This document shows positions 8,513 to 17,403 of a stretch of DNA of 64,000 bases, in pieces. The translations under genes and the position numbers were made by a program. The first letter of the stretch is position 1. Every line of letters starts with the position of its first letter. Origin of the DNA: Parabacteroides sp. PF5-9 (GTDB lineage: Bacteria; Bacteroidota; Bacteroidia; Bacteroidales; Tannerellaceae); contig NZ_JARXWG010000006.1 in NCBI RefSeq assembly GCF_029893105.1, forward strand, positions 1 to 64,000, given 5' to 3'. The notes under the pieces are model-generated. The model saw nothing but the letters and a program-made list of their open reading frames with translations. It did no database searches and was not told the DNA's origin.

Positions 8513-10663
8513 TTATTCAACAATCGACGCCTTGTATTTATCCACTAACTCCAATAATTCTTTGCCATAAACCTCCAAAACCTTTTTCCCAATTCCGTTA
8601 ATCGCCAATAATTCCCGGCTGGAGGAGGGGAGTGTGTTGGTGATCCCGATCAACGCCTTTTGTTGCAGGATCGTATAGACCGGAACTCCTTTTCGGGAAG
8701 CCAGTTCATTGCGCCATTCACGGATGGATTGGTATAATTGCGGATGCAGGATATCTGCAGATACGATCGGAGTGGTTTCTTTTTCACTCTTTGCAGCGGA
8801 GGTTTTCCTACTTTTTTTCTTTGGAGCGGTCAACGATTGTTCAATCTGTGCTTCAGCCTTGGCTTTAAGATAGGTGGTGATATCAAATCCTGTTCGGCAA
8901 GCAAATAGTGTGGCTGTCTTGATTTCTAATAGTTCGAAAAAGCCATCCAACCCCTTTTTGATCTGCTTACGGGTCTCTTTATTATCGATCTCAATCTCTT
9001 TCGCTTGTTGTAGAGGAGGGCATAATATGGCCATTTTCTCCTGAAAATACAATACCCCTTTACTGATCCTTTCCTGTATAAGCGCATTGTTCAAAGGATC
9101 GGGACTGGTTGTTAACAGTCGATTCAACTGTTGCTGGAAGCGACTGCCCACCTCCGTTATCTCTGTCCGGAAATCATCGCGTGTTGTCGAAAAACGGTGA
9201 CAAAGTTCCGGATAAAGTCTCTCCAGATGCGAATAGACCATATAGGCTGCATACTGTAAACGTTGCTGGAGCGGTTCGAAGTCGAATAACTCCATTGCCA
9301 ATTTCCGGAAATAGTCTGATTGTGCTTGTTGCAACTGTCCTTCTGCCGGTTGACGTTGAGGTAATGATTGTGAGTAATTATCCACCCGGCTGTCGGAGAT
9401 TAAGGCGTGATGACTGATCCGGCTACTCAATACCAATCCCTCCAACGTGCGACAGCGGCTAAGGGCGACGTAGACTTGTCCGTGCGAAAAGGCAGCGGCC
9501 GCATCTATAATGGCTCGGTCGAACGTCAGTCCCTGGCTTTTGTGGATCGTGATGGCCCAGGCTGTTTTCAACGGATAATGGCTGAATGATCCGGCAATCG
9601 TCTCAGAGATCTCTTTGGTTTCGGGATTGATCGCATATTTGACGTTATGCCATGTCTCTTTGCCGACGGTAATCGTATGTCCGAACTCATCCGAAACGAT
9701 GATCTTCTCCTGATTGATAAAAACAATTTTACCGATCTTCCCATTGTAATATAACCGTTCAGCTGAAGAATCATTTTTTATAAACATCACCTGCGCACCA
9801 TTTTTCAGTTCAAGCACCTCATCGGTCGGGTAGGCGTATACCGGGAAATCTTCCTGTATAGTTGCCTTAAAACGATAGGTTTGTCCGGGAAGCGCATTCA
9901 GTTTTTGTGTATTAATCTGTTGTGCCTGGTAATTATGGGTGGTCAGGGTGATACACCCCTCTTCCTCTTGGGGTTGAAAGTCGGGCATATACCGGGCGTT
10001 TAAGGCATCGAGTGTCGCGTTGTCCAATTGGTTGTCGCGGATGTTATTTAATAACCGTACAAACGTGCTGTCGTTCTGCCTGTACACATGCGTTAATTCG
10101 ATGCACACATATTCGCTTTGCAACAGAGCTTTGCTATCGAAAAAATAGGTAGACGGATAGTGCGATTTCAACAGGTTCCACTCTTCCTCTTTCGCCACGG
10201 GAGCCAACTGTTGTAAATCGCCGATCAATAAGAGTTGTACGCCTCCGAAAGGCTTGTTCGGATCACGATACCGTTTGAGTACGTCGCTTACCGCATCCAG
10301 TAAATCGGCACGTACCATACTGATCTCATCAATTACCAACAGATCGATACTTTTGATGATATTGATCTTTTCGCGACTGAATTTATTGGTATAGGAAGTG
10401 CGGTCGGTTTGCTTTTGCCCTCCTTCGGAGGGAATATATGGCCCGAATGGCAGTTGAAAAAAGGAGTGAATCGTCACCCCTCCTGCATTAATGGCCGCAA
10501 CGCCTGTAGGCGCAACCACAATCATCCGTTTGGGAGAGCGATCTTTTAAGTGTCTCAGAAAAGTCGTTTTGCCAGTTCCTGCTTTACCGGTCAGGAATAT
10601 ATGGGTGCCGGTATGTTGGATAAAATCTAAAGCAAGATCTGATTGTCTGTTTGCTCCTGTCAC
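8513..10663 (-). CDS. PIF1-like superfamily 1B helicase with C-terminal HRDC-like domain
   Basis: A 716-residue DNA helicase. Residues 1-430 form the SF1B helicase core: Walker A GKAGTGKTT (26-34), VVAPTGVAAINAGG, Walker B LLVIDEISMV, motif III LLIGDLQQLAPV, motif V/VI TIHKSQGLTFDRA and VYVALSRCRTLEGL. This is the PIF1/RecD2-like layout. A helical middle part and a Lys/Ser-rich linker lead to a C-terminal HRDC-like domain (about 640-710: LYQSIREWRNELASRKGVP, ALIGITNTLP, LLAINGIGKKVLEVYG). PIF1-family enzymes unwind G-quadruplexes and stalled forks; the HRDC domain probably adds DNA contacts. It stands alone, facing away from fimbrial locus 1. The family is firm and the cellular role inferred. 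Confidence 0.92.
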   Translation of the reverse strand: MTGANRQSDLALDFIQHTGTHIFLTGKAGTGKTTFLRHLKDRSPKRMIVVAPTGVAAINAGGVTIHSFFQLPFGPYIPSEGGQKQTDRTSYTNKFSREKINIIKSIDLLVIDEISMVRADLLDAVSDVLKRYRDPNKPFGGVQLLLIGDLQQLAPVAKEEEWNLLKSHYPSTYFFDSKALLQSEYVCIELTHVYRQNDSTFVRLLNNIRDNQLDNATLDALNARYMPDFQPQEEEGCITLTTHNYQAQQINTQKLNALPGQTYRFKATIQEDFPVYAYPTDEVLELKNGAQVMFIKNDSSAERLYYNGKIGKIVFINQEKIIVSDEFGHTITVGKETWHNVKYAINPETKEISETIAGSFSHYPLKTAWAITIHKSQGLTFDRAIIDAAAAFSHGQVYVALSRCRTLEGLVLSSRISHHALISDSRVDNYSQSLPQRQPAEGQLQQAQSDYFRKLAMELFDFEPLQQRLQYAAYMVYSHLERLYPELCHRFSTTRDDFRTEITEVGSRFQQQLNRLLTTSPDPLNNALIQERISKGVLYFQEKMAILCPPLQQAKEIEIDNKETRKQIKKGLDGFFELLEIKTATLFACRTGFDITTYLKAKAEAQIEQSLTAPKKKSRKTSAAKSEKETTPIVSADILHPQLYQSIREWRNELASRKGVPVYTILQQKALIGITNTLPSSSRELLAINGIGKKVLEVYGKELLELVDKYKASIVE

Positions 10664-10687
10664 GGTATCTGTTTTTTTATTCAGACA

Positions 10688-10695
10688 AATATAAG
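10688..10695 (-). promoter_or_regulatory. -7 box of the helicase gene
   Basis: CAAATATA reads TATATTTG on the minus strand, an exact TAnnTTTG match 25 bp upstream of the helicase ATG. A CAAA (TTTG) lies 15 bp further upstream, a little closer than the usual -33 spacing. Confidence 0.55.
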
Positions 10696-10710
10696 CAATT
10701 ATTTAGAGCA

Positions 10711-10775
10711 AAAGGCCTGTTCTTTTGCGAATATTCTGTTCCAACAGCAATGAGGTATATTGGTGATAATTACAT
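10711..10775 (-). pseudogene. remnant of the 3' end of an LpxL-type acyltransferase gene
   Basis: AAAAGGCCTGTTCTTTT at 10712-10728 is identical to the segment just past the stop codon of the intact acyltransferase gene (21855-21871), and even the preceding ATTTAGA is shared. It is joined to GCGAATATTCTGTTCCAACA, which matches the codons for the LLEQNIRE stretch of that gene (about 21923-21950) with few changes. About 50 bp between the two blocks are missing and similarity fades after about 10775. This is therefore a decayed duplicate. It lies directly beside copy 1 of the 470-bp repeat, just as the intact gene lies beside copy 2. Confidence 0.7.
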
Positions 10776-10812
10776 TCTATTTGGGGAACAAGGATTCAAA
10801 ATTATCAAAATT

Positions 10813-11287
10813 ACAAATTGTCAATTTTGACGATTTGTCAATTAACCCCCTTCGAGAATCGTCTATTTGGAATACGCTACAAAACGGTTTGTGAAAAACG
10901 TATGTATTTAGAGTTTGTTTTCACAATAGGCGTTGATTATTATATTGTCTTGTCTGTTTTAACGGCCTTAAAAAAATGACCATTCTAGAGAAAAAATGCC
11001 GGTTTTAGGACTGTATTTTTACCCGTTTCAGACCCTTTGAAAAAATCATCAGCATTATTTTTTGAAGGCTTTAGATCTGTTCCCAGAATCATCAGCATCA
11101 TTTTTCTTAATGTTCAGCAGAAAATGGTGGAAGATTCAGTATAAATAGTTAAAAACAGTCCGTCTTTTGCCTGAAATATTAAAATATGACGTCTGTTTTG
11201 TAGAAAACGAGTAAAGAGTGAGTTAGTCAAAAGTCTATTATGTTTAAATTATGTTATACATTATCTGTTTTTAGTATTAAATTGATC
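10813..11287 (+). repeat. 470-bp dispersed intergenic repeat, copy 1
   Basis: This matches 22926-23398 over its whole length, roughly four bases in five by eye, and matches 45735-46119 in inverted orientation over most of its length. It opens with a near-palindrome (CAAATTGTCAATTTTGACGA onward) and an inverted repeat around a C-rich spacer. Its core, 11040-11140, is a phased array with sites CATCAG or related at 11048, 11070, 11091, 11113 and 11135, spaced 21-22 bp. Stop codons interrupt all frames and the open frame of copy 3 is not kept, so it looks non-coding. It lies upstream of fimbrial locus 1. I cannot assign it to a known MITE or REP family. Confidence 0.8.
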
Positions 11288-11418
11288 TCAATGGGTGTAG
11301 TTCTTTTTTTAATAAACGAAAAATGGAAGGATGGCCTGATAAATGTTTCGGAGATTCACAGAATATAGAATCATATTGGATGATTTTCATGCGTTTGCTG
11401 AACATTATTGCTGTTTTT

Positions 11419-11449
11419 TTTGTTTATTTTATGCATGTTTGTATATTTG
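11419..11449 (+). promoter_or_regulatory. promoter of fimbrial locus 1
   Basis: TTTG at 11419-11422 and TATATTTG at 11442-11449, with 19 bp between them, fit both parts of the Bacteroidota sigma-ABfr promoter. Predicted start is near 11456, giving a leader of about 130 nt that begins with the 14-bp triple repeat. Confidence 0.75.
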
Positions 11450-11455
11450 TCGATT

Positions 11456-11497
11456 AAGTAAAACAAGTCAAGTAAAGCAAGTCAAGTAAAACAAGTT
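11456..11497. repeat. 14-bp direct repeat, three copies, at the fimbrial transcription start
   Basis: AAGTAAAACAAGTC, AAGTAAAGCAAGTC and AAGTAAAACAAGTT follow one another without gaps, starting about 6 bp after the -7 box. They would form the very start of the fimbrial mRNA. Copy number in such repeats can change by slippage. Confidence 0.75.
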
Positions 11498-11586
11498 TTC
11501 AATAACTTTTTTATTAAGCGAATATTAACACCAGAGTTTTATAGGGAGAGAAGGTTTTTTACCTCCTTCTTTCTAAGAAAAACAAG

Positions 11587-12269
11587 ATGAATTCAGTTTC
11601 GCGAATAAGTATTTATATCGTATTGTTATTGATGGCAGTAGAAAGCATTTTGGGGCAATCATCTGCAATGATTGAAAAGGAATGTAGCATACCTCAGGAA
11701 AGAAGTAATAGTCTATTTCCGCCCAACAAGTTAACCGTTGTACCACCTATTCACTCGCATTGCGAACAAACCTTCTGTTTGATCTGCTAGGTGGACCTAA
11801 TCTGGCCATTGAGATACCCATAAGTCGACGCATATCCATCGCCGGAGGATTCGATTTGGCCTATACCCGTCTTAACAATCGATACGCTCTGCAAACCAAA
11901 CAAGCTACACTGGAAGGACGTTATTGGATTAATCCACAAAGTAACCCGCTCACGGGCTGGAATATCGGTATCTACGGGACATACAACGACCGCTTCGACG
12001 TACAATGGAAAGATGGATGGCAGGGCGACGGATACTGGTCGGTTGGATTAAGTGGTGGATATTCTATGCCTTTAACCGATCGTTTTAATATTGATTTCTC
12101 AGTAATGGGTGGTTATTTTTATTCACCCGAAATGAGACACTATACGACTCCGAAAGACGGGCACCTGATGTGGCAGGAGACAAGATATAATGTAAGTAGG
12201 CTGATGCTGACGCAAGTACGTGTCAGTGTTGTCTGGCTGTTAAAACGAACAAAGGAGGTGGCGAAATGA
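11587..12269 (+). pseudogene. DUF3575 fimbrial-locus protein, frameshifted
   Basis: The ATG at 11587 opens a frame with a good signal peptide (MNSVSRISIYIVLLLMAVES) that ends at 11790. The conserved DUF3575 body starts in another frame at about 11748 with YSLALRTNLLFDLLGGPNLA and runs to 12269; it matches the paralogue at 54694-55374 (IALKTNLLYLATLTPNLALE). In the body frame a stop at 11709 blocks any upstream start and no ATG is well placed (only TTG 11760). A one-base shift near 11745-11750 would restore a single protein of about 227 residues. It is either a recent frameshift, a sequencing error or recoding. DUF3575 proteins are predicted small outer-membrane beta-barrels found at the head of type V pilus loci. 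The next gene overlaps by 4 bp. Confidence 0.75.
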
Positions 12270-13324
12270 AACGATTTTTCCTTATGATAGTCCTCTTCGC
12301 TCTGTTTGTTGGATGCGACAAGCAGAGAGACCTCTACGTGATGGTAAATCCGATGGTGTATTTGAAGGCGCACTGGGTACCGTCTCTCGGTATCAACGAT
12401 ATGTCGATGAATGCCACAGCCTTGGCGTATAATACAGAGAATTCCACTATTGTCAAAGAATACTTTCACAATTCCGACAATGCGACCATCCTTGTCGATA
12501 AGGGAATATATGATATAATGATATTCAACGGACTGATGTATTCGCCCGAAGATACTCATTTGGATAACATCACATTCCGGGGAGTAGACCAGCTCGCCAC
12601 ATTCGAAGCTGTGGTGAATGAAACACAACCTAACAGAAGACTTAACAAGTCGATCGATGAATATATTGCCAGTAACGAAATGGAGTTATTGACCTCGGCT
12701 GTAACGCAACAGGAAATAACTGCTTCAAGCGCTTATTCCCTCAAGTATAAAGACGGAGAGAATGGTTTCGACACGCCCTCCAACTATGTGGAGGTCGAAA
12801 TGGAGATGACTCCCGTTGCCTTAAATTACGAATGTCAGGTGGTACTTCAGATCAATAACATCTCGAGTGCCTACTCAGCGAGTGCCGCTCTTTATGGTTT
12901 TGTGGGGTCGGCATGGATGGCTACCCGCCAGCCCACACATTTTTATGTAACCCATCAGTTTAATCTCAATAGTAAAAGAATGACAGACCCAGCCAAAGAC
13001 AGGGGCACGATAGAATCGCCCGTCTTTGTAACGTTTGGCCCTCCGATAGATGCACCTGACAATACGTATGAACTATACATAAGAATAACACTTGTTGATA
13101 ACACGATAGTTGAAAAGACCGTAGATATTACAGACCAAGTGCAGCCTGTGATCGAAACAATAAGAGATAATATGGGAGGTACAGAACCGGTACACTACCA
13201 GCTGACCATCCCGATACAGATTGACAATATTGATTTGCCACACGTTGATCCTGTACAAGGAGGTGTCGGGGTAGGCGACTGGGATGATGATGAAATTATA
13301 AGAGTTCCCATTAGCATTAAATAA
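12266..13324 (+). CDS. DUF5119-type lipoprotein of fimbrial locus 1
   Basis: A 352-residue lipoprotein with lipobox LFVGC and mature start CDKQRDLYV. The sequence after it (VMVNPMVYLKAHWVPSLGIN, then ILVDKGIYDIMIFNG) resembles the DUF5119 family that accompanies DUF3575 in Bacteroidales fimbrillin clusters, and the body is beta-rich. Such proteins resemble FimB/Mfa2 anchors in size and position and may hold the pilus base in the outer membrane. The start overlaps the preceding gene (ATGA), which shows translational coupling and suggests the DUF3575 body is, or recently was, translated. A gap of 37 bp separates it from the first fimbrillin. Family call moderate, role inferred from context. Confidence 0.72.
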   Translation: MKRFFLMIVLFALFVGCDKQRDLYVMVNPMVYLKAHWVPSLGINDMSMNATALAYNTENSTIVKEYFHNSDNATILVDKGIYDIMIFNGLMYSPEDTHLDNITFRGVDQLATFEAVVNETQPNRRLNKSIDEYIASNEMELLTSAVTQQEITASSAYSLKYKDGENGFDTPSNYVEVEMEMTPVALNYECQVVLQINNISSAYSASAALYGFVGSAWMATRQPTHFYVTHQFNLNSKRMTDPAKDRGTIESPVFVTFGPPIDAPDNTYELYIRITLVDNTIVEKTVDITDQVQPVIETIRDNMGGTEPVHYQLTIPIQIDNIDLPHVDPVQGGVGVGDWDDDEIIRVPISIK

Positions 13325-13361
13325 CATAGACAATATTTTAATCATTTTAAATTATTTCAGT

Positions 13362-14639
13362 ATGAAGAAATATCTATTAGGATTGGCAGCAATTTCCTTA
13401 TTCCTCGGAACAACAAGCTGCACAGATGAATTGGTAGAAACCGTGAATGATGGTAAAAACGCTATTGAATTTAGAACAGCGCTGGGTAAACAAGTGAAGT
13501 CGAGAGCGGCGGAGGTTGGAATTAGTAATTTACAAACAGATGGGTTGACTGTGTTTTCTTTTTATGCAGGATCTACGAGTAGGTTCAATACATTCTCTCT
13601 CACGTATTCAAATCCCAATTGGACCTATTCTCCGTCTGTCGACCAACCAGGTACAGGCTTGAGATACTACTCTGTATATCCTCTGGCTATCACTGATGCC
13701 GCCACTTCGACTTCTGCTACCACCCATTCTTTTGAATACGTTATTCCAGGTGTAGGAAGTCAGGTAGACTTGATTGCCGCCAGAGCAGCAACAGATGAGT
13801 CGGCTGTAACCTTGAACTTCCAACATATTCTCTCGCAGGTTAATTTCGCTGTTCAGGGAATGTCGGGTGTTAAAATTGATATTAGCAATATTTCAGTAAA
13901 CGGAATAAAAGACAAGAGTACCTATACCTTTGAAACAGGCTGGGGAACACTCGCTCAAAATTCCGGAGCGCCTACCTATGTATATCCTCTTAATGCAACA
14001 GCTTTGAGTACTCTTGCAGCTGGTACATCTACCAATGTAGAATCACTAAAACAGACTAATGGCGGTCTGATGTTGATGCCGCAAACCTTTGGAGTTGCAG
14101 GCGATGGTACATTTGGCTTTACGTTCTCGCTGACGGTTGATACAGATGGTGATGGCGATTTCTCAGACGAAACAGCAAAGATAGCGAATAAGCAAATGAC
14201 AGTTAATCTCTGCGATTTCGATACCAAGACATGGGCTCCCGGCAAACGTTACCTTTACGTGATAGATTTCACAAGCTTCCTTGTGGGAGGTCCGATTACG
14301 TTTACAGTTACAGTTGCTGATTGGGCAGATGATAACCATAACACAGTTGCTGAAACACTGCATGTAGCAGATGCAACTAAAGTTTCTATCGAAGATGCGA
14401 TTGCCCGTCATAGTACGGCTAATGGTACAACATCGACTCTTACAACATTCCCGATAGCTGTTGCGAATGCTCTTGGAGCAGGAATAACTATTAGCACTAT
14501 TGATGGTTTTGATTCTGGCGATGAGATCAGAATTGAGTTCTTGGACAATGCTTCGGCTATTAACTTTGGAAGCTCTGTTTCAGGTTGGACATTAACGCCT
14601 CCAAGTGGTGGCCGTGTAGTAACGCTTAAAAAAGATTAA
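13362..14639 (+). CDS. fimbrillin-like lipoprotein (Mfa-like family)
   Basis: A 425-residue precursor with lipobox TTSC. An Arg at about residue 45 (QVKSRAAE) sits where type V pilins are cut by a trypsin-like protease after lipid transport. Typical fimbrillin marks follow: TVFSFYAGS, VDLIAARAA, the LNFQHILSQVNFAV motif and a C-terminal strand with RYLYVIDF and FTVTVADW. An acidic loop DTDGDGDFSDE at about 260-270 looks like a calcium-binding DxDxDG loop. Since it is first of four fimbrillin-like genes it may be the major stalk subunit, but the sequence does not settle this. The last 85 residues extend past the usual W-x-D ending and do not match the other three genes. Confidence 0.8.
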   Translation: MKKYLLGLAAISLFLGTTSCTDELVETVNDGKNAIEFRTALGKQVKSRAAEVGISNLQTDGLTVFSFYAGSTSRFNTFSLTYSNPNWTYSPSVDQPGTGLRYYSVYPLAITDAATSTSATTHSFEYVIPGVGSQVDLIAARAATDESAVTLNFQHILSQVNFAVQGMSGVKIDISNISVNGIKDKSTYTFETGWGTLAQNSGAPTYVYPLNATALSTLAAGTSTNVESLKQTNGGLMLMPQTFGVAGDGTFGFTFSLTVDTDGDGDFSDETAKIANKQMTVNLCDFDTKTWAPGKRYLYVIDFTSFLVGGPITFTVTVADWADDNHNTVAETLHVADATKVSIEDAIARHSTANGTTSTLTTFPIAVANALGAGITISTIDGFDSGDEIRIEFLDNASAINFGSSVSGWTLTPPSGGRVVTLKKD

Positions 14640-14717
14640 GTAACACTTAGGTCTCTTTTTAACTATAGGCCGGGCGGGTTTGATCGCCTTCCCGGTCACA
14701 AATGAAATTTACTTTAT

Positions 14718-16229
14718 ATGAATCTACGGCTATTACTACTGTCACTTATCAGTTTTGTTGTTTTCTCGTGTGGGAGCGATTCACACACGGAGAAAAGTTC
14801 CTTTGTGCCGATCAGTTTTGCTACGCAATTCTCCACCCGGGGAAGTAGCCTTGTCGATGCATCCGGGTTAGCTGCTAAAGGAGGCTTTAAAGTATGGGCC
14901 TACAGCCACGATACCCAATGGAATACCGACCCTGCCAAAACTGCGCTGATGGACAATGTGACCGTAACCGGTACTGCCAATGGAACCGTATGGAACTACG
15001 GTGAACCGATGAACTGGCCTAATGATGATCATGTCTCTTTCTTTGCTTACGGCCCTACGGCAGCCGCCTCCTTGAATAGTACTCTCACAGCCACACAAGG
15101 GAAACCTGTGATCGATTACACGGTAGCAGCTGCCGTCGCCAACCAGACAGACCTACTGATCGCCAGCCCTGTATATGATCAATTAGGCGGGATGTATACA
15201 TCGGGAAATTCCGTTGGCCTCTTTTTCAACCATGCGCTGTCGCGTATCGTTTTCTCTGGGGTACTCATGGACGAAACAGACAACCGAACGATAAAAGTAA
15301 AAGAAATACGTCTCAACGGACTCTATTATAAGGGGACAACCCCCTTGGTAAACCCCGTTGTATGGGATATAGACGATACTGTCACCGCTGATTATACGCT
15401 CAACATCTCAACAGGAACCCTAAGCAACACCACTCCCCTGACCACTACGGCGCAAAATATATCTACTTCTACCGGTATGCTTTTCCTTATGCCGCAGAAC
15501 ATCGCCAGGGAGGTAGGCAAAGATCCGGTGATGGACGTAACTCTTGAAATAGACGGGAGCGAATTTAAATACAGTTCATTGGTGTTTTCGCCAGGAGAGT
15601 GGCAACCCGACAAATCCTATAACTACCAGATCGCGGTAGACGGTAACGAGTTGCAAATTATTATGATCGACGCTGATCTGACACTGGCACAATGGGGATC
15701 CAATATCATGGTGCAGCCTATATCGCTTGATAATCCGAAGTTGAACGATCAAATGAGTAATGAAGAAAAGAACAACGAAATAACCAGAGTGAAAAATAAA
15801 GACGAAGCAAGAATACACTCCGCCCTGAATGCCTTCGTACTTTTAAATAAGAAAAATCTTGCTGATAATGTGCCGAATAATGTGAAATACTATGCAATCT
15901 ACCTGCGGAACGATGTAAGTCACGATGTGGAGATTGATATGACCGCTTATAGCGGTGATGATGATTTCACTGAAGGGGAACAGATTATATTCGATATAGA
16001 AAAGCTCATCACAGGTTGGGGTGACAATGGTACCCGCTATTATGAATTCAAAGTAATATATGATGCGGCAAAATGGAAACCTGTAGATGCGCGTCAACCA
16101 CCGGGCAATCCGATTCCTCTTATGAATGATAACGAAGTCGATGCCTATACGTCCGCTACTACTGTTGCCCCTGTTACTCCTGCAAGTGCTATAAACTACA
16201 TAGGCTCAATCATATTAGAAAGACTATAA
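14718..16229 (+). CDS. fimbrillin-like lipoprotein (Mfa-like family)
   Basis: A 503-residue precursor. The signal peptide ends in VVFSC (lipobox) and is followed by FATQFSTRGSS, with an Arg suited to proteolytic maturation. The N-terminal domain shows the fimbrillin pattern: GGFKVWAYSHD, HVSFFAYGP, QTDLLIASPVYD, then LFFNHALSRIVFSGVL and FLMPQN. The first domain ends near residue 340 with LTLAQWGSN, the usual fimbrillin end strand. A further 160 residues follow that I cannot place, so this subunit is longer than normal and may be an accessory or tip-proximal unit. The gap of 78 bp from the previous gene carries no clear promoter. Confidence 0.78.
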   Translation: MNLRLLLLSLISFVVFSCGSDSHTEKSSFVPISFATQFSTRGSSLVDASGLAAKGGFKVWAYSHDTQWNTDPAKTALMDNVTVTGTANGTVWNYGEPMNWPNDDHVSFFAYGPTAAASLNSTLTATQGKPVIDYTVAAAVANQTDLLIASPVYDQLGGMYTSGNSVGLFFNHALSRIVFSGVLMDETDNRTIKVKEIRLNGLYYKGTTPLVNPVVWDIDDTVTADYTLNISTGTLSNTTPLTTTAQNISTSTGMLFLMPQNIAREVGKDPVMDVTLEIDGSEFKYSSLVFSPGEWQPDKSYNYQIAVDGNELQIIMIDADLTLAQWGSNIMVQPISLDNPKLNDQMSNEEKNNEITRVKNKDEARIHSALNAFVLLNKKNLADNVPNNVKYYAIYLRNDVSHDVEIDMTAYSGDDDFTEGEQIIFDIEKLITGWGDNGTRYYEFKVIYDAAKWKPVDARQPPGNPIPLMNDNEVDAYTSATTVAPVTPASAINYIGSIILERL

Positions 16230-16245
16230 TCACCAGAATAAAGTC

Positions 16246-17391
16246 ATGAACCTAATAAGAACAACTCTACAAATAGTCCTTTACAGCTATCTGATAATAT
16301 GGCTGACAGGCTGCGACCGGCAAGAGCCTGTTGCACCTACGGATAGGAAAGAAATAGGTTTCGATATTGCCTCCTTGGCATCAACGCGCAGTCCCCTCCC
16401 GAAGTCGCAACGAGGCAATACCCTTATCCATAAAGACTCTATCTTTTCAATGGGTATTTTTGGCTACTCTACAAGTTACGATGTGACCGCCCCTGTAGAA
16501 ACAAGTCTGCTGAGCGTTACGCCTAACCTGATTTATAATCAGAAAGCGACTAGAGAATTGGAGCGAATAGAAAATCCACCGGAACCAGATAAATATATTT
16601 TGACCTCATGGGGATACAATCCTGTGGCTTATTGGCCTGTGGACTTATCGGTAAGAAATTCATTCTTTGCCTATTCACCCCATTCAAGTGATATCCCGAG
16701 TGCGATAATGTCGTTAAATACATCTGCCGGTACTCCTAAGCTTACTTACACCCTTCCCGAAGAACCCACAGACATGATAGATGTGCTCTATTCTGATCCT
16801 GTACTCAACAAAAACCGAAACTCGACAGAGAAGGTGAATGACGGGCGAGTCGTTTACGACATGAAACATGCACTGTGTTGGCTTTCGTTTGTGATCGCTC
16901 CCGTAGTCTATGGTAATGATGATCCGGAAGACCCCGATGCAGCCTACAGTGTAGACTGGCTTTCCTTCATGGCCGATAATCTGCCTACAACTGCCACGAT
17001 AGACCTCGGTACAGGAAAATGGACTAATATGATTACGGATTTCAGGCAATACAACATTGAACTGACTGATGCTGCTCAAAGTATCAAACCTGGTGATGTC
17101 GCTTTAGTTATCGATGAAAACAGCCGTTTGACACTTTTGCCGTTCGAAATTAACGATGCGGCAGGTGCGACCATCGACATTACTTTTTGGTATAGAGGCA
17201 CACAATATTATTATTTCGCACCATTCCCTACACAACGAATGACAGCAGGTAATATCGTGGTATTTGTTATCAACATTTCACCCGATGGGGCGACCCTTAC
17301 CTTCCAAAGTGAAGATCGGATAGAGAATTGGCTGAAAGAATGGGAGGCAGATAGTGACTTCCCAGACGGACTGGGTTTAGATATCTATTAA
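16246..17391 (+). CDS. fimbrillin-like lipoprotein (Mfa-like family)
   Basis: A 381-residue precursor with lipobox WLTGC and a likely maturation Arg soon after (LASTRSPLP). Fimbrillin features are FSMGIFGYSTSY, NSFFAYSPHSS, PTDMIDVLYSD, VVYDMKHALCWLSFVI and a C-terminal FQSEDRIENWLKEW strand. Length is normal for one fimbrillin unit. It lies 16 bp after the preceding gene and 12 bp before the next, so the cluster reads as one operon. It probably forms an accessory part of the pilus or a stalk variant. Confidence 0.78.
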   Translation: MNLIRTTLQIVLYSYLIIWLTGCDRQEPVAPTDRKEIGFDIASLASTRSPLPKSQRGNTLIHKDSIFSMGIFGYSTSYDVTAPVETSLLSVTPNLIYNQKATRELERIENPPEPDKYILTSWGYNPVAYWPVDLSVRNSFFAYSPHSSDIPSAIMSLNTSAGTPKLTYTLPEEPTDMIDVLYSDPVLNKNRNSTEKVNDGRVVYDMKHALCWLSFVIAPVVYGNDDPEDPDAAYSVDWLSFMADNLPTTATIDLGTGKWTNMITDFRQYNIELTDAAQSIKPGDVALVIDENSRLTLLPFEINDAAGATIDITFWYRGTQYYYFAPFPTQRMTAGNIVVFVINISPDGATLTFQSEDRIENWLKEWEADSDFPDGLGLDIY

Positions 17392-17403
17392 ATCAGGAGA
17401 GAG

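Larger units (their letters stand above)
10664..11586. other. 923-bp intergenic region between helicase and fimbrial locus 1
   Basis: No gene fits here. In order it holds a minus-strand TATATTTG box (10688-10695) for the helicase, a decayed 3' fragment of an acyltransferase gene (10711-10775), copy 1 of the 470-bp repeat (10813-11287), and the fimbrial promoter (11419-11449) followed by a 14-bp triple repeat (11456-11497). Each is described separately. Confidence 0.8.
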
